A DNA stretch of 64,000 bases from Marinibacterium profundimaris (GTDB lineage: Bacteria; Pseudomonadota; Alphaproteobacteria; Rhodobacterales; Rhodobacteraceae), in contig NZ_AQQR01000016.1 in NCBI RefSeq assembly GCF_002210095.1, positions 18,887 to 82,886 on the forward strand, in the 5' to 3' direction. The stretch's first letter is position 1. Every line of letters begins with the position of its first letter. A model generated the notes under the pieces. The model saw nothing but the letters and a program-made list of their open reading frames with translations, did no database searches and had not been told where the DNA came from. Made by a program: the position numbers and the translations under genes. This document shows, one piece after another, positions 42,392-50,665 of the stretch.

Positions 42392-42888
42392 TACGTCACC
42401 CTTTCGGAGAGTTGTCACTGGGCCAGACCGGCGTTTCGAGCGGGCGGACGGTGACGGAAACCGATGTCGTCAATTTCTGCATGCTCACCGGGAACTGGCT
42501 CGAACTGCATTCCAACATCGAGCATGCCAAGGAGGCGATATACGGCCAGCGCCTTGTTCAGGGCAGCCTCGTGTTTTCCATCGTCAACGCGATGATCCCC
42601 TTCGACAGCTCCGTGCTCGCTGCCTTCTACGGCTGCGACAAGCTGCGCTTTCTGCGGCCGACCTTCATCAACGACACCCTCTGGGCACGCGTCGAAATCG
42701 CCGATCTGAAGGATCATGACGAAAAGCACGGTGTCGTAACCAGCAAGCTGGAAGGCATCAACCAGCGGGACGAAACGGTGATGCGCTGCGAGTTCAGCCT
42801 GCTGATCCGAAAGACCCGTCTCGATCGCCCCGGAGAACCGCCCAAAATCCGGGCCGCGCACGACACCACACAAGGAGAGAGCGCATGA
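42388..42888 (+). CDS. MaoC-like hotdog protein (hydratase motif altered)
   Basis: 166 aa single-hotdog protein of the MaoC family. The active region reads VVNFCMLTGNWLELHSNIEHA, then YGQRLVQGSLVFS. Active R-specific hydratases have D-x4-H (for example GDxNPxH); here Asp is Asn (GNWLELH) while His is kept. Activity may be reduced, or it may need a partner, as in heteromeric hydratases. GTG start at 42388 overlapping the previous stop. In the operon with an ACAD, an Ltp2-like protein and a DUF35 protein it occupies the hydration step of a side-chain cleavage module. Confidence 0.8.
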   Translation: MIRHPFGELSLGQTGVSSGRTVTETDVVNFCMLTGNWLELHSNIEHAKEAIYGQRLVQGSLVFSIVNAMIPFDSSVLAAFYGCDKLRFLRPTFINDTLWARVEIADLKDHDEKHGVVTSKLEGINQRDETVMRCEFSLLIRKTRLDRPGEPPKIRAAHDTTQGESA

Positions 42889-44027
42889 ACTTCCTGACCC
42901 CCGAGCAGGAGATGTGGCGCACGACCGTCGAGCGTTTCATCGACGAGGAGATCGGCCGCGACTATATCCGCAAATGCGATCTCGAACGCGAATACCCCTA
43001 TGAGGCCTATGAAAAGGTGGCCAAGCAGGGCTGGCTCGGCATCCTGTTCTCGGAAGAGAGCGGCGGGCTGGGCGGCGACATCATGGATTATGCGCTGATG
43101 TGCGAGGGGCTGGCAAAATACGGCTTCGACTTTTCCACCGGCCTGATGGTCGCCACCTTCACCGCGATGAATATCGAGAAATTCGGCACGCCCGAACAGA
43201 AAGAGCGGTACATCCAGCCGTTCCTGGATGGTGACATCCGCTTCTCGATCTCGATTTCCGAACCCGGCGCCGGGTCGGACGCGGCTTCGACCAAGACCCG
43301 CGCGCGGCGCGACGGCAACGGCTGGGTGGTCAAGGGGCAAAAGCTCTGGTGCTCGGGCGCAAAGGCCGACAATGCGATCCTCGCCATGCTGACCCGCACC
43401 GACCCCGACGCGCCAAAGCACAAGGGGCTGTCGGTGTTCCTGATCCCCAATGACACCGAGGGTCTGGACATCCGCAAGCTGCCGACCCTGGCGCGACGCG
43501 CAACAGGCACCACCGAGATTTTCGTCGATGACGTGAAACTGCCCGCCGATGCTCTGCTGGGCACCGAAAACGAAGGCTGGAAAATCATCACCGACCACCT
43601 GGAACTGGAGCGTGTCGCCGTGGCCGCCGCCTATGTCGGCAACGCCCAGACAGCGGTGGACGATGCCCTGCGCTACGCCCATGAGCGGATTCAGTTCGAC
43701 AAGCCGATCTTTGACTTTCAGGTGATCCGCCACATGCTGGCCGACATGCAGACCCAGGTCGACGCCGCGCGGCTGCTGGTCTATCGCGCTGCCAGTCTGG
43801 CCGCGGCCAAGACGCCCTGCACGCGCGAAGTGTCGATGGCAAAGCTCTTTGCCTCCGAGACCCTGCAAACCGTCACGCGCAACGGCATGCAGATCCTCGG
43901 CGGCCATTCCATGCTGCCCGAGGCGGATATGGAACGCTATTTCCGCGAAGGAATGCAAAGCACCATCGGTGGCGGGACCTCGCAGATTCAGCGCACGCTG
44001 ATCGCCAAGACCATGCGCCCGAACTGA
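42885..44027 (+). CDS. Acyl-CoA dehydrogenase
   Basis: 380 aa ACAD with FSEESGGLGGDIMDYA near residue 46, ISISEPGAGSDAAST near residue 122, KGQKLWCSGAKADN, LPTLARRATGTTEIFVDDVKLP, ERIQFDKPIFDFQ and ILGGHSMLPEADMERYFRE. The C-terminus has STIGGGTSQIQRTLI, with Gly at the MCAD Glu376 position. LELERVAV might supply a base in the IVD-like position. It is coupled to the MaoC gene by ATGA overlap and precedes the Ltp2/DUF35 pair. Likely desaturates the acyl-CoA that is then hydrated and cleaved. Confidence 0.86.
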   Translation: MNFLTPEQEMWRTTVERFIDEEIGRDYIRKCDLEREYPYEAYEKVAKQGWLGILFSEESGGLGGDIMDYALMCEGLAKYGFDFSTGLMVATFTAMNIEKFGTPEQKERYIQPFLDGDIRFSISISEPGAGSDAASTKTRARRDGNGWVVKGQKLWCSGAKADNAILAMLTRTDPDAPKHKGLSVFLIPNDTEGLDIRKLPTLARRATGTTEIFVDDVKLPADALLGTENEGWKIITDHLELERVAVAAAYVGNAQTAVDDALRYAHERIQFDKPIFDFQVIRHMLADMQTQVDAARLLVYRAASLAAAKTPCTREVSMAKLFASETLQTVTRNGMQILGGHSMLPEADMERYFREGMQSTIGGGTSQIQRTLIAKTMRPN

Positions 44028-44075
44028 CCTCGGGACCGCTTTGGGACACCACCGCACAACAAAGGGAAAGAGCAT

Positions 44076-45248
44076 ATGAAGAACGGACGCGATCCGGTGA
44101 TCGTCGGCCTTGCCGACGCGCCAATCGAGGACGGGAAATTTGTCACGAAGGCTTCGGTTCTGGGCCATGCCGCCCTGGTGGCAAAGGCCGCCGTCGAAGA
44201 AGCCGGCCTGACGCTGGACGATGTGGACGGTCTTCTGACCGCCGGCATGTGGGGCGTACCGGGGCCGGGGCAGCTTGCGACGGTGACGCTGGGCGAATAT
44301 CTCGGCATCATGCCAACCTATGTCGACGGCACCAATATCGGCGGCTCGGCGTTTGAGGCGCATGTCGCCCATGCCGCGATGGCGCTGCGCGAGGGCTATT
44401 GCGAGGTGGCGCTGATCGTCTACAGCTCCGACCAGAAATCCTTGCGCAGCCGCAATCTGGGGGGGCGCCCCTCGGTCCTGTCGATGCAGCACGAAACACC
44501 CTACGGGATGCCGACGCCGGTGGGTGGCTACGCGATGGCGGCGCAGCGTCACATGCACGAATACGGCACCACCTCCGAGAACCTGGCCGAGATCGCCGTC
44601 GCCACCCGGAAATGGGCGCAGCTGAACCCCGCCGCGACGCGGCGCGATCCGCTTTCCGTCGACGACGTCCTGTCCAGCACGATGATCTCGGAACCGCTGC
44701 ACCTGCTTGATTGCTGCCTCGTCACCGACGGCGCGGGCGCCATCGTGATGACCACCGCCGAACGCGCCAAGGACCTCAAGACCAAACCCGTCGGGGTCAA
44801 GGGCTATGGTGAGGCACACACCCATTGGGCCATCGGAGAGATGCCCGATCTCGCCCGCCTGCTGCCGGCGCAAAAGGCTGGCGAAACCGCGATGAAAATG
44901 GCCGGTGTAAGCCATTCCGACATCGACGTGGTCGAGGTCTATGACAGTTTCACCATCACCGTCCTGCTGACGCTGGAGGCGCTGGGTTTCTGCAAGATCG
45001 GCGAAGGCGGCGATTTTGTCTCTGGCCAACGCACGGCGCCGGGCGGCGCCTTTCCGATGAACACCAATGGCGGCGGCCTGTCGGCGCTGCATCCGGGCAT
45101 GTACGGGATGTTCCTGCTGATCGAGGCCACCCGCCAGTTGCGGGGCGTCTGCGGCGACCGGCAGGTCGCGGGTGCCGAGACCGCGCTGGTGCATGGCACG
45201 GGGGGCACGCTGTCCTCTGGCGCGACCGTGATTTTGCAGAAGGACTGA
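44076..45248 (+). CDS. Thiolase-fold protein, Ltp2/SCP2-like (probable retro-aldolase)
   Basis: 390 aa SCP2-thiolase-like protein. The nucleophile region reads VDGTNIGGSAFEAHVAHAAM and has no Cys where thiolases carry it. IDVVEVYDSFTITVLLTLEALGFCKIGEGG and NTNGGGLSALHPGMYG follow. Loss of the thiolase Cys, VYDSFT with its Tyr, and an adjacent DUF35 gene match the steroid side-chain aldolases Ltp1/Ltp2, which work with a DUF35 partner. I infer retro-aldol release of a short acyl-CoA from a tertiary or beta-hydroxyacyl-CoA. A true thiolase is less likely. AAAGGGAAAG precedes the ATG. Confidence 0.83.
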   Translation: MKNGRDPVIVGLADAPIEDGKFVTKASVLGHAALVAKAAVEEAGLTLDDVDGLLTAGMWGVPGPGQLATVTLGEYLGIMPTYVDGTNIGGSAFEAHVAHAAMALREGYCEVALIVYSSDQKSLRSRNLGGRPSVLSMQHETPYGMPTPVGGYAMAAQRHMHEYGTTSENLAEIAVATRKWAQLNPAATRRDPLSVDDVLSSTMISEPLHLLDCCLVTDGAGAIVMTTAERAKDLKTKPVGVKGYGEAHTHWAIGEMPDLARLLPAQKAGETAMKMAGVSHSDIDVVEVYDSFTITVLLTLEALGFCKIGEGGDFVSGQRTAPGGAFPMNTNGGGLSALHPGMYGMFLLIEATRQLRGVCGDRQVAGAETALVHGTGGTLSSGATVILQKD

Positions 45249-45252
45249 GCCG

Positions 45253-45657
45253 ATGAGCACTGAAAAACCGCTTCCGGTGATCGACCACGACAGCGCCCCC
45301 TATTGGCAGGCCGCACACGAGGGCCGTCTTGACATCCCGCTGTGCGGCGATTGCGGCAAGCATCACTTCTATCCGCGGGCGATCTGCCCGCATTGCCATT
45401 CCGACAACCTGAAATTCGACACGGTCAGCGGGCGTGGCGAGGTGCATACCTTCACCATCGCCCGCCGCCCGGCAGGCCCGGCCTTTGCCGACGACGTTCC
45501 CTATGTCGTCGCGCTGATCGAACTGGAAGAAGGCCCGCGGATGATGAGCCGGATCCAGACCGACGACCCGGAGAAAGTGCATATCGGGGCCAAGGTCGAG
45601 GTGACCTTCGTGAAAGCCACCGACGAGATCACCTTTCCCTACTTCAGGATGACCTGA
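45253..45657 (+). CDS. Zn-ribbon OB-fold (DUF35) protein
   Basis: 134 aa. An N-terminal helix (APYWQAAHEGRLDIPLCGDC) leads into a zinc ribbon with CGDCG and CPHCH pairs (about residues 36-53), then an OB-fold (GEVHTFTIARRP...YVVALIELEEGPRMMSRI). DUF35 proteins partner thiolase-fold enzymes and open the acyl-CoA site or supply structure, as in ChsH2(DUF35)-Ltp2. It directly follows the Ltp2-like gene (4-base gap) and is the last gene of the operon, before a perfect terminator. Confidence 0.87.
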   Translation: MSTEKPLPVIDHDSAPYWQAAHEGRLDIPLCGDCGKHHFYPRAICPHCHSDNLKFDTVSGRGEVHTFTIARRPAGPAFADDVPYVVALIELEEGPRMMSRIQTDDPEKVHIGAKVEVTFVKATDEITFPYFRMT

Positions 45658-45691
45658 GACAGCGGGCACAGGTCCGCGCAACCAATCGTAA

Positions 45692-45724
45692 AAGGGCCGC
45701 CGCAGAATACCTGCGGCGGCCCTT
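45692..45724. terminator. Strong bidirectional terminator
   Basis: Perfect 14-bp stem AAGGGCCGCCGCAG / CTGCGGCGGCCCTT with a 5-base loop AATAC, then CTTT on the plus side. It lies between the convergent DUF35 gene and the TRAP permease gene and can end both. Confidence 0.9.
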
Positions 45725-45746
45725 CTTTGTGAAAAAGGCGCAGGTG

Positions 45747-47690
45747 TCACCCGGAACTGAGGGTCCGTCGCTCTCCACGAAGAAAACGCCATGCAATCAG
45801 ACCGGTCAATGCCAGCCCGCCGATAATATCGGCCATCGGCGCGGCATAGAACAGCAGCGCGGCCGCCGCCAGAAACAAGCCCCGGCCGATAAAGGACAGC
45901 GTTCCCCGAAGGTAACCGCTGAACCCGACACTGACAGCAAAAACCGCGGCGCTTGCCACGCCAACGTCCAGAATGACCTGACCGGTCCCGCCCTGTGCGA
46001 GGATCCCCGGCCGGAACACAAACAGGAACGGCACCACATAGACCGCCCCGGCCAGTGACAGCGCCCGGCCCGCCACTTTCCAGAAATTGGCCCCGGCCAG
46101 TGCGGCGGCGGCGTAGACGCTGGCGCAGACCGGCGGCGTGATGGCTGACAGGATCGCGTAGTAGAAGACGAACAGATGCGCCGTCAGTTCCGGCAGGCCA
46201 AGCCGCACGAGGCTGGGCGCGGCAACCGCTGCCGCCAGAACATAAGAGGCCGTGGTCGGCACATCCATGCCCAGCACGATCGACAGCACAGCCGCCAGCA
46301 GCAGGGCGACGATCAGGCCCTGATCGGACACCGAAAACAGCAGATTCGAGATTTTCACCCCCGCGCCCGTCGCTGTCAAAACCTTGACGACGATCGCGGC
46401 ACAGGCCAGCAGCGCGGCGATCATCACCAGCGCGCGACCGGCCTCGACCATCCCCTCGTAAACGTCGCGGGCCAGCCCGGTCCAACATGCCTTCAGCCCC
46501 TGCCCCCTTGTGGCGCGGCCAAAGGGGCGCACGGCCGCACAGGCCAAGATCAAAACGATGATCGACGCGGCACCGGCAAAGCTTGGCGTGTAACCCTGGA
46601 AAAGAAAGTAAACCACTGTGGCGATAGGAAGAAACAGCGGGATCGCCTTGTCGGGCGCCAGGAAATCCGCCGGTTTCGGCATTTCGTTTTTTGGGGTGGG
46701 CTGAAGGCCCGTGCGGCGCGCATAAAGGTCCACCCCGAGCCATATCGCGAGGTAGTAGAGAAACGCAGGACCGACCGCTGCCACGGCGATCTGGGTGTAG
46801 GGAATGTTCAGGAACTCGGCCATGATGAACGCCCCCGCCCCCATCACCGGCGGCGTCAGCTGGCCGGCGGAAGACGCAACCGCCTCGACCGCCCCGGCAA
46901 AGGCCGGCGGATAGCGCAGCCGCTTCATCGTCGGGATGGTGATCGAACCCGTCGCCATCACATTGGCCACCGCCGATCCGGTCACTGTCCCGAACATCGC
47001 CGAGGACAGGGCGCAGACCTTGGCGGGGCCGCCAAACGTGCGTCCAGCGATCCAGGTTGCCATTTTCATGAACACGTCGGTTGCCCCGGTGGACAGCAGC
47101 AACGCCCCCAAAAGCACATAGATCGTGATGACCCGCGCGCCCACATCCGCCAGATAACCGAAAATGCCGGTGGTCGAACTGTAAAAGGTCTCGACCGCCG
47201 TTCGCGCCGAAACGCGCGGCGGGCGCCAGCCCCCGTCGATCAAATCGTATCCGAAGTAATAATAGAGGACGGTGATCAGCGCCAGCAAGGGCAGGAACCA
47301 GCCGATCACCCGGCGAGCCGCTTCGAGCGTCAGCAGGACGGCCAGCAACCCGGCGGCCTTGTCGAGCGGGCCGTACTGCACCATGATGTCGGAAAAACGA
47401 TCCCGGTTGAGGATCACATAAAGGCACACGCCAAAGGCCAGTAGCCCGAGTGTGATGTCGATGGCCCGTTCCAGGCCGTTTCGGCCGCCGGTCCGCGACG
47501 CGCGCGCGGCGTACAGGAAAAAGGCACCGCCCAGACCGAAGCCGATAAAGATCGGTCGTTGAACCAGCGGTTCGAACTGTCCGAACAGGGCATTGTAGAA
47601 ATGCAGCGCGACGAATGCCGCAAACAACGCGCCGAGCGCCTGCGCGCCGCGCCGTTCCCAGCGCGAAGCTTCGGTCAATGAGTGTTTCAT
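45747..47690 (-). CDS. TRAP transporter fused permease (TAXI type, DctQM)
   Basis: 647 aa polytopic inner-membrane protein combining the small (4TM) and large (12TM) TRAP permease parts. The early hydrophobic helices are GAQALGALFAAFVALHFYNA and the following ones. The conserved large-subunit region is FGGPAKVCALSSAMFGTVTG, then SITIPTMKRLRYPPAFAGAV and QLTPPVMGAGAFIMAEFL. It imports an organic acid using a Na+/H+ gradient, fed by the TAXI binding protein encoded just upstream. ATG 47690 has GGGAGGAAAC directly before it. It is the last gene of a minus operon that begins with the CoA-transferase genes. Confidence 0.9.
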   Translation of the reverse strand: MKHSLTEASRWERRGAQALGALFAAFVALHFYNALFGQFEPLVQRPIFIGFGLGGAFFLYAARASRTGGRNGLERAIDITLGLLAFGVCLYVILNRDRFSDIMVQYGPLDKAAGLLAVLLTLEAARRVIGWFLPLLALITVLYYYFGYDLIDGGWRPPRVSARTAVETFYSSTTGIFGYLADVGARVITIYVLLGALLLSTGATDVFMKMATWIAGRTFGGPAKVCALSSAMFGTVTGSAVANVMATGSITIPTMKRLRYPPAFAGAVEAVASSAGQLTPPVMGAGAFIMAEFLNIPYTQIAVAAVGPAFLYYLAIWLGVDLYARRTGLQPTPKNEMPKPADFLAPDKAIPLFLPIATVVYFLFQGYTPSFAGAASIIVLILACAAVRPFGRATRGQGLKACWTGLARDVYEGMVEAGRALVMIAALLACAAIVVKVLTATGAGVKISNLLFSVSDQGLIVALLLAAVLSIVLGMDVPTTASYVLAAAVAAPSLVRLGLPELTAHLFVFYYAILSAITPPVCASVYAAAALAGANFWKVAGRALSLAGAVYVVPFLFVFRPGILAQGGTGQVILDVGVASAAVFAVSVGFSGYLRGTLSFIGRGLFLAAAALLFYAAPMADIIGGLALTGLIAWRFLRGERRTLSSG

Positions 47691-47775
47691 GTTTCCTCCC
47701 GAGACGGCGGGGCGCATGTGGCGCCCCGCTCGACCGGTCCGTTCGACCGGCAGTATGACCGTCCGCAGTGCGGAA

Positions 47776-48747
47776 TCAGTTGCCGACGGCTTCTTTCCAG
47801 TACCGCACCGCGCCCGGATGATAGGGTACACCGGCCTCGATGGTGGCGACGGCATCGGCGGCGATGTCGTACTCCGCCAGCTGCGGCCAGGCTTCGACCA
47901 GCAGATCCATGTTCTGGTGGATGCTGCGGGCGATGTCATAGGCTGTGTCGTCGTCCATGACGCCGGTGCGGGTCAGGAAGAAGACGTTGAGCTTAGGCAC
48001 CCGCATCTCCTCGGATCCCGGAATAAGCCCTGCGGGGAGGGTTGTGAAACCGACGCCCTCCATGGCTTCCGTCGCCGCTTTCTCCTGCTCTTCGGAGAAA
48101 CCGATCAACCGCATCTCGGTGCTTGTCATCAGCTCTTGCAGGGTCGCATCGACAGAGTTTGCGGCACCGTATTTGCTGTAGCCGATGATCTGGCGGTTCT
48201 TGATGCCTTCCACCGCGTCACCGACGGCACCATGCACAAGGTCGGCGTTGATGTCGAACATCGACAGCACGGTGGTTGTCAGGGTCTCGGCGGCCGACCC
48301 CCGGATACCGGGATTGAACTTCTTGCCATCCAGATCGTCGAGCGTGGTCACACCCGATTCCTCGGTTGCGGCAATCAACAGGACCGACGCGCTGTAGGGA
48401 TAGAGCGCAACCGTATCGGGAATGGCGTTGCCTTCGAACTTGCCGGTTCCGTTTCGGGCCGAGATAAGAATGTCGGTGGTGGCAAGGCCGAGATCGATTT
48501 CGTCCCGCGCGAGGCGCAGGACATTGTCCACGCTGGCGCCGGTCTCGATCACGTTGACGGTGGTATCTTCCATGCCGGTCTCGATCGCCTTGCTCATCGC
48601 CACCGAGATCGTGAAGTGGCTGGACGTCGGGCTGGTGGTCCCCATCGTGAGATCCTTGGCCGAAACCACCCCGCCCACAAGCATGGCACTCAAGGCCGCA
48701 GCGGCACCGATTGCCGTCCGGTTTCTGGTCGTTACGCGTTTGAACAT
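47776..48747 (-). CDS. TAXI family TRAP transporter solute-binding protein
   Basis: 323 aa periplasmic protein with signal peptide (TAIGAAAALSAMLVGGVVSA, about residues 11-30), then LTMGTTSPTSSHFTISVAMSKAI, ETGASVDNVLRLARDEIDLGL and GKKFNPGIRGSAAETLTTTVL, typical of TAXI receptors. It binds the substrate and delivers it to the fused permease encoded downstream. GGGAGGAAGAC precedes ATG 48747; an upstream in-frame ATG at 48771 would spoil the signal-peptide position. Ligand unknown; by context an organic acid handled by the IpdAB-like pair. Confidence 0.9.
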   Translation of the reverse strand: MFKRVTTRNRTAIGAAAALSAMLVGGVVSAKDLTMGTTSPTSSHFTISVAMSKAIETGMEDTTVNVIETGASVDNVLRLARDEIDLGLATTDILISARNGTGKFEGNAIPDTVALYPYSASVLLIAATEESGVTTLDDLDGKKFNPGIRGSAAETLTTTVLSMFDINADLVHGAVGDAVEGIKNRQIIGYSKYGAANSVDATLQELMTSTEMRLIGFSEEQEKAATEAMEGVGFTTLPAGLIPGSEEMRVPKLNVFFLTRTGVMDDDTAYDIARSIHQNMDLLVEAWPQLAEYDIAADAVATIEAGVPYHPGAVRYWKEAVGN

Positions 48748-48789
48748 GTCTTCCTCCCAGTCGTTGTTCAAATTATCGGAACCTGCGCG

Positions 48790-49557
48790 TCAGGCGCGCA
48801 GAGTTCCGGTCTTGTCGATCCGCTCACGCAGGACAGTCAGTTCCTCCTCTGTTGGCGGCGGCGTCTGTGGCACGTCTCCCCTGATCCCAAGATCGAACCC
48901 CGTGTGGCGCTGAACCTCTTCGGGCGTATTGCCCGCATGGACCGATTTCAGTCGCATCCGCAGCGTCGCCGGGTCGAAATCCATGACAGCGCGTGGTGTC
49001 ACCACGAACCGCGGTCCTTCCTTTTTCAGGCCGGCGGCGCGTTTCGCCTCGGGCCCGGAAAGGTGGCCCGGTATGGTGATGAAGTCCACTTTCTCGACAA
49101 AATTTCGCGTAGTATGAACCGTGGGGCAGACATAGAATCGCGTGGAGGTGTGGCAGTAGGACAGGTTGGCCGCCCCCGGCCCGCGCATCCCGGGCGCGTC
49201 GAGCGTGCCACCGACGTGATGCAAGTTGATGTTGCCGTAGGAATCGTGCTGCAACCCGCTGTGAAAGAAGAAGTCCAGGCCGTGATGACTGTGGCCGAAA
49301 AGCTCGATGAAGGTTTCGGCAGCCTCACAGCGGCCCAAGGCACGGTCATCCAGCATGGACGGATAAAGATGCCCCGGCAGCGGATTGAAGAACATCTCTC
49401 CGCCGACTGTCAGGTTCGGTGCGTGCAGTTCACGCGCCAGAGCGATCGCCGCCATCGGGACCAATGCAGCAGCACCCGCCGCGCCCAGCTCGCCATCGGC
49501 CAGGTCGCGGGCCAGCACGACAACCATTTGCTCAAGGGGGGAAACCGCCGCGCTCAT
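48790..49557 (-). CDS. CoA-transferase beta subunit, IpdB-like
   Basis: 255 aa family I CoA-transferase-fold subunit. Visible pieces are LTVGGEMFFNPLPGHLYPS near residue 49 (Glu in a GGE turn), FFHSGLQHDSYGNINLHHVG near residue 97 (the DxYGNxN segment also found in IpdB) and a C-terminal PPTEEELTVLRERID. IpdAB in steroid degraders are CoA-transferase-like proteins that hydrolytically open the last ring, while glutaconate CoA-transferases share the fold. Either a ring hydrolase or a true transferase is possible. The start overlaps the alpha subunit's stop by 4 bases. Confidence 0.82.
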   Translation of the reverse strand: MSAAVSPLEQMVVVLARDLADGELGAAGAAALVPMAAIALARELHAPNLTVGGEMFFNPLPGHLYPSMLDDRALGRCEAAETFIELFGHSHHGLDFFFHSGLQHDSYGNINLHHVGGTLDAPGMRGPGAANLSYCHTSTRFYVCPTVHTTRNFVEKVDFITIPGHLSGPEAKRAAGLKKEGPRFVVTPRAVMDFDPATLRMRLKSVHAGNTPEEVQRHTGFDLGIRGDVPQTPPPTEEELTVLRERIDKTGTLRA

Positions 49558-50492
49558 CTCTTCCGTGTCTCCGCTTCGAGCCGGGCGAAATATTCGGCGC
49601 CGCCGACCGCTTCAATATAGTCACCCTGGCTTTTCGGCCCCGTCACATGACGCGCGATGTAGTCGTCCAGTCCTGCGCGGTCGCCGGTACGGGCGGCGTC
49701 GCCCAGATCTGCGTAGGCGTCGATATGATCCTCGTCCATCGCGTAATGGGGGAAGCTCGCGGTGGGATGCGCGCCGTAAGGCACCTCGACCACGGCATCG
49801 ACATAGTGGGACGGCACCGTAACCCGCGACGGATCGTCAAGGATCACCTCGTCCGGCACGATCCTGTCCACGCTGGCAATGACAATGTCCGAAGCGCGCG
49901 CCATCAGCTGATCGGCATAGACCATGGTGCTGAGATGGCGCAGGTTTCCCCAGCGGTCGGCCTCTTGCGCGTGCAGGAACGTGACGCGGGGCCGGATCGG
50001 CCCGACGGCGTGGATGCGGCGTCCCGAAAAGGGGCAGTCGATTTCGCGTATCAGCGGATTGTGCTTCAACACGTCCGACCCGCGCAGCGCGTCGATCGGC
50101 TGGAACGGCACGCCGTGGGCCGAGGCCATCAGCCCGCCGACCACGGTCAACGCGTCAAGCGCGTGGGCGGTCACCTGCCCTGCCTCGACCGCGCGGCGGA
50201 AATTGGGGCAAAGCCGGTTCTCCAGCGTGACGCCGGGAATGAACACCTGCTCGACCGCGCCTGTCGCGATCATCAGATCGACGTCATAGCCCGCGCCGGG
50301 CGAGGAATAGACATGCAGGTCCTTTGCGCCCGCTGCCAGCAACCCGCGCACCAATGCGACCGGCCGGCCCTGCTTGAACAGCCCGCCAAGGCATAGTTCA
50401 GGACGTTCCTGCAAAGCGTCCCGGGCCAGATGCGCTGCGTCCTGCAGCCCCGTGACCTTGCTGCGACGCGTGGGTTTCGTTTGGCCGTTCAT
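49554..50492 (-). CDS. CoA-transferase alpha subunit, IpdA-like
   Basis: 312 aa. It begins after MNGQTK with LCLGGLFKQGRPVALVRGLL near residue 35, YSSPGAGYDVDLMIATGAVE near residue 63, FLHAQEADRWGNLRHLST near residue 173 and VDRIVPDEVILDDPSRVTVP near residue 207. The last block resembles IpdA and glutaconate CoA-transferase A subunits. It pairs with the beta gene (4-base overlap) and heads the operon with the TAXI-TRAP genes, so uptake and CoA-ester processing are co-expressed. Motif GCACATATGTG lies 123 bases upstream. An open frame continues upstream to 51035 but antisense to another gene; ATG 50492 is the natural start. Confidence 0.82.
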   Translation of the reverse strand: MNGQTKPTRRSKVTGLQDAAHLARDALQERPELCLGGLFKQGRPVALVRGLLAAGAKDLHVYSSPGAGYDVDLMIATGAVEQVFIPGVTLENRLCPNFRRAVEAGQVTAHALDALTVVGGLMASAHGVPFQPIDALRGSDVLKHNPLIREIDCPFSGRRIHAVGPIRPRVTFLHAQEADRWGNLRHLSTMVYADQLMARASDIVIASVDRIVPDEVILDDPSRVTVPSHYVDAVVEVPYGAHPTASFPHYAMDEDHIDAYADLGDAARTGDRAGLDDYIARHVTGPKSQGDYIEAVGGAEYFARLEAETRKR

Positions 50493-50614
50493 CGTATGGG
50501 TCGTCGCTCCGATGCTTCTGTTTCCCTGGCAGACCGCCGGGAAATTTGCGCAGAACAACTGTACTGGAACCCACGCAATCCAGCACCCTCCGCCATGTGA
50601 CAGGCATGATCGAA

Positions 50615-50625
50615 CACATATGTGC
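50615..50625 (-). promoter_or_regulatory. Motif GCACATATGTG (copy A)
   Basis: Minus strand CGCACATATGTGTTCG containing the perfect palindrome CACATATGTG. Upstream of the CoA-transferase/TAXI-TRAP operon. Confidence 0.6.
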
Positions 50626-50665
50626 GATTGGCCGCGCCCGGACCCGGATGAAAAATCCCCGTCGC

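Noticed and set aside
44076..45248. Ordinary acetyl-CoA acetyltransferase (thiolase)
   Set aside because: The nucleophilic Cys position has no Cys (TNIGGSAFEA), and a DUF35 partner gene follows; an Ltp2-like aldolase fits better.
42714..45260. 848-codon minus-strand open frame
   Set aside because: It runs antisense to MaoC, ACAD and Ltp2-like genes whose motifs are unmistakable. Its translation is low-complexity His/Arg/Gln-rich, typical of a shadow frame.
44956..47427. 823-codon minus-strand frame overlapping the TRAP permease
   Set aside because: It is in the wrong frame relative to the real permease, which shows FGGPAKV and SITIPTM motifs; the alternative frame has none.
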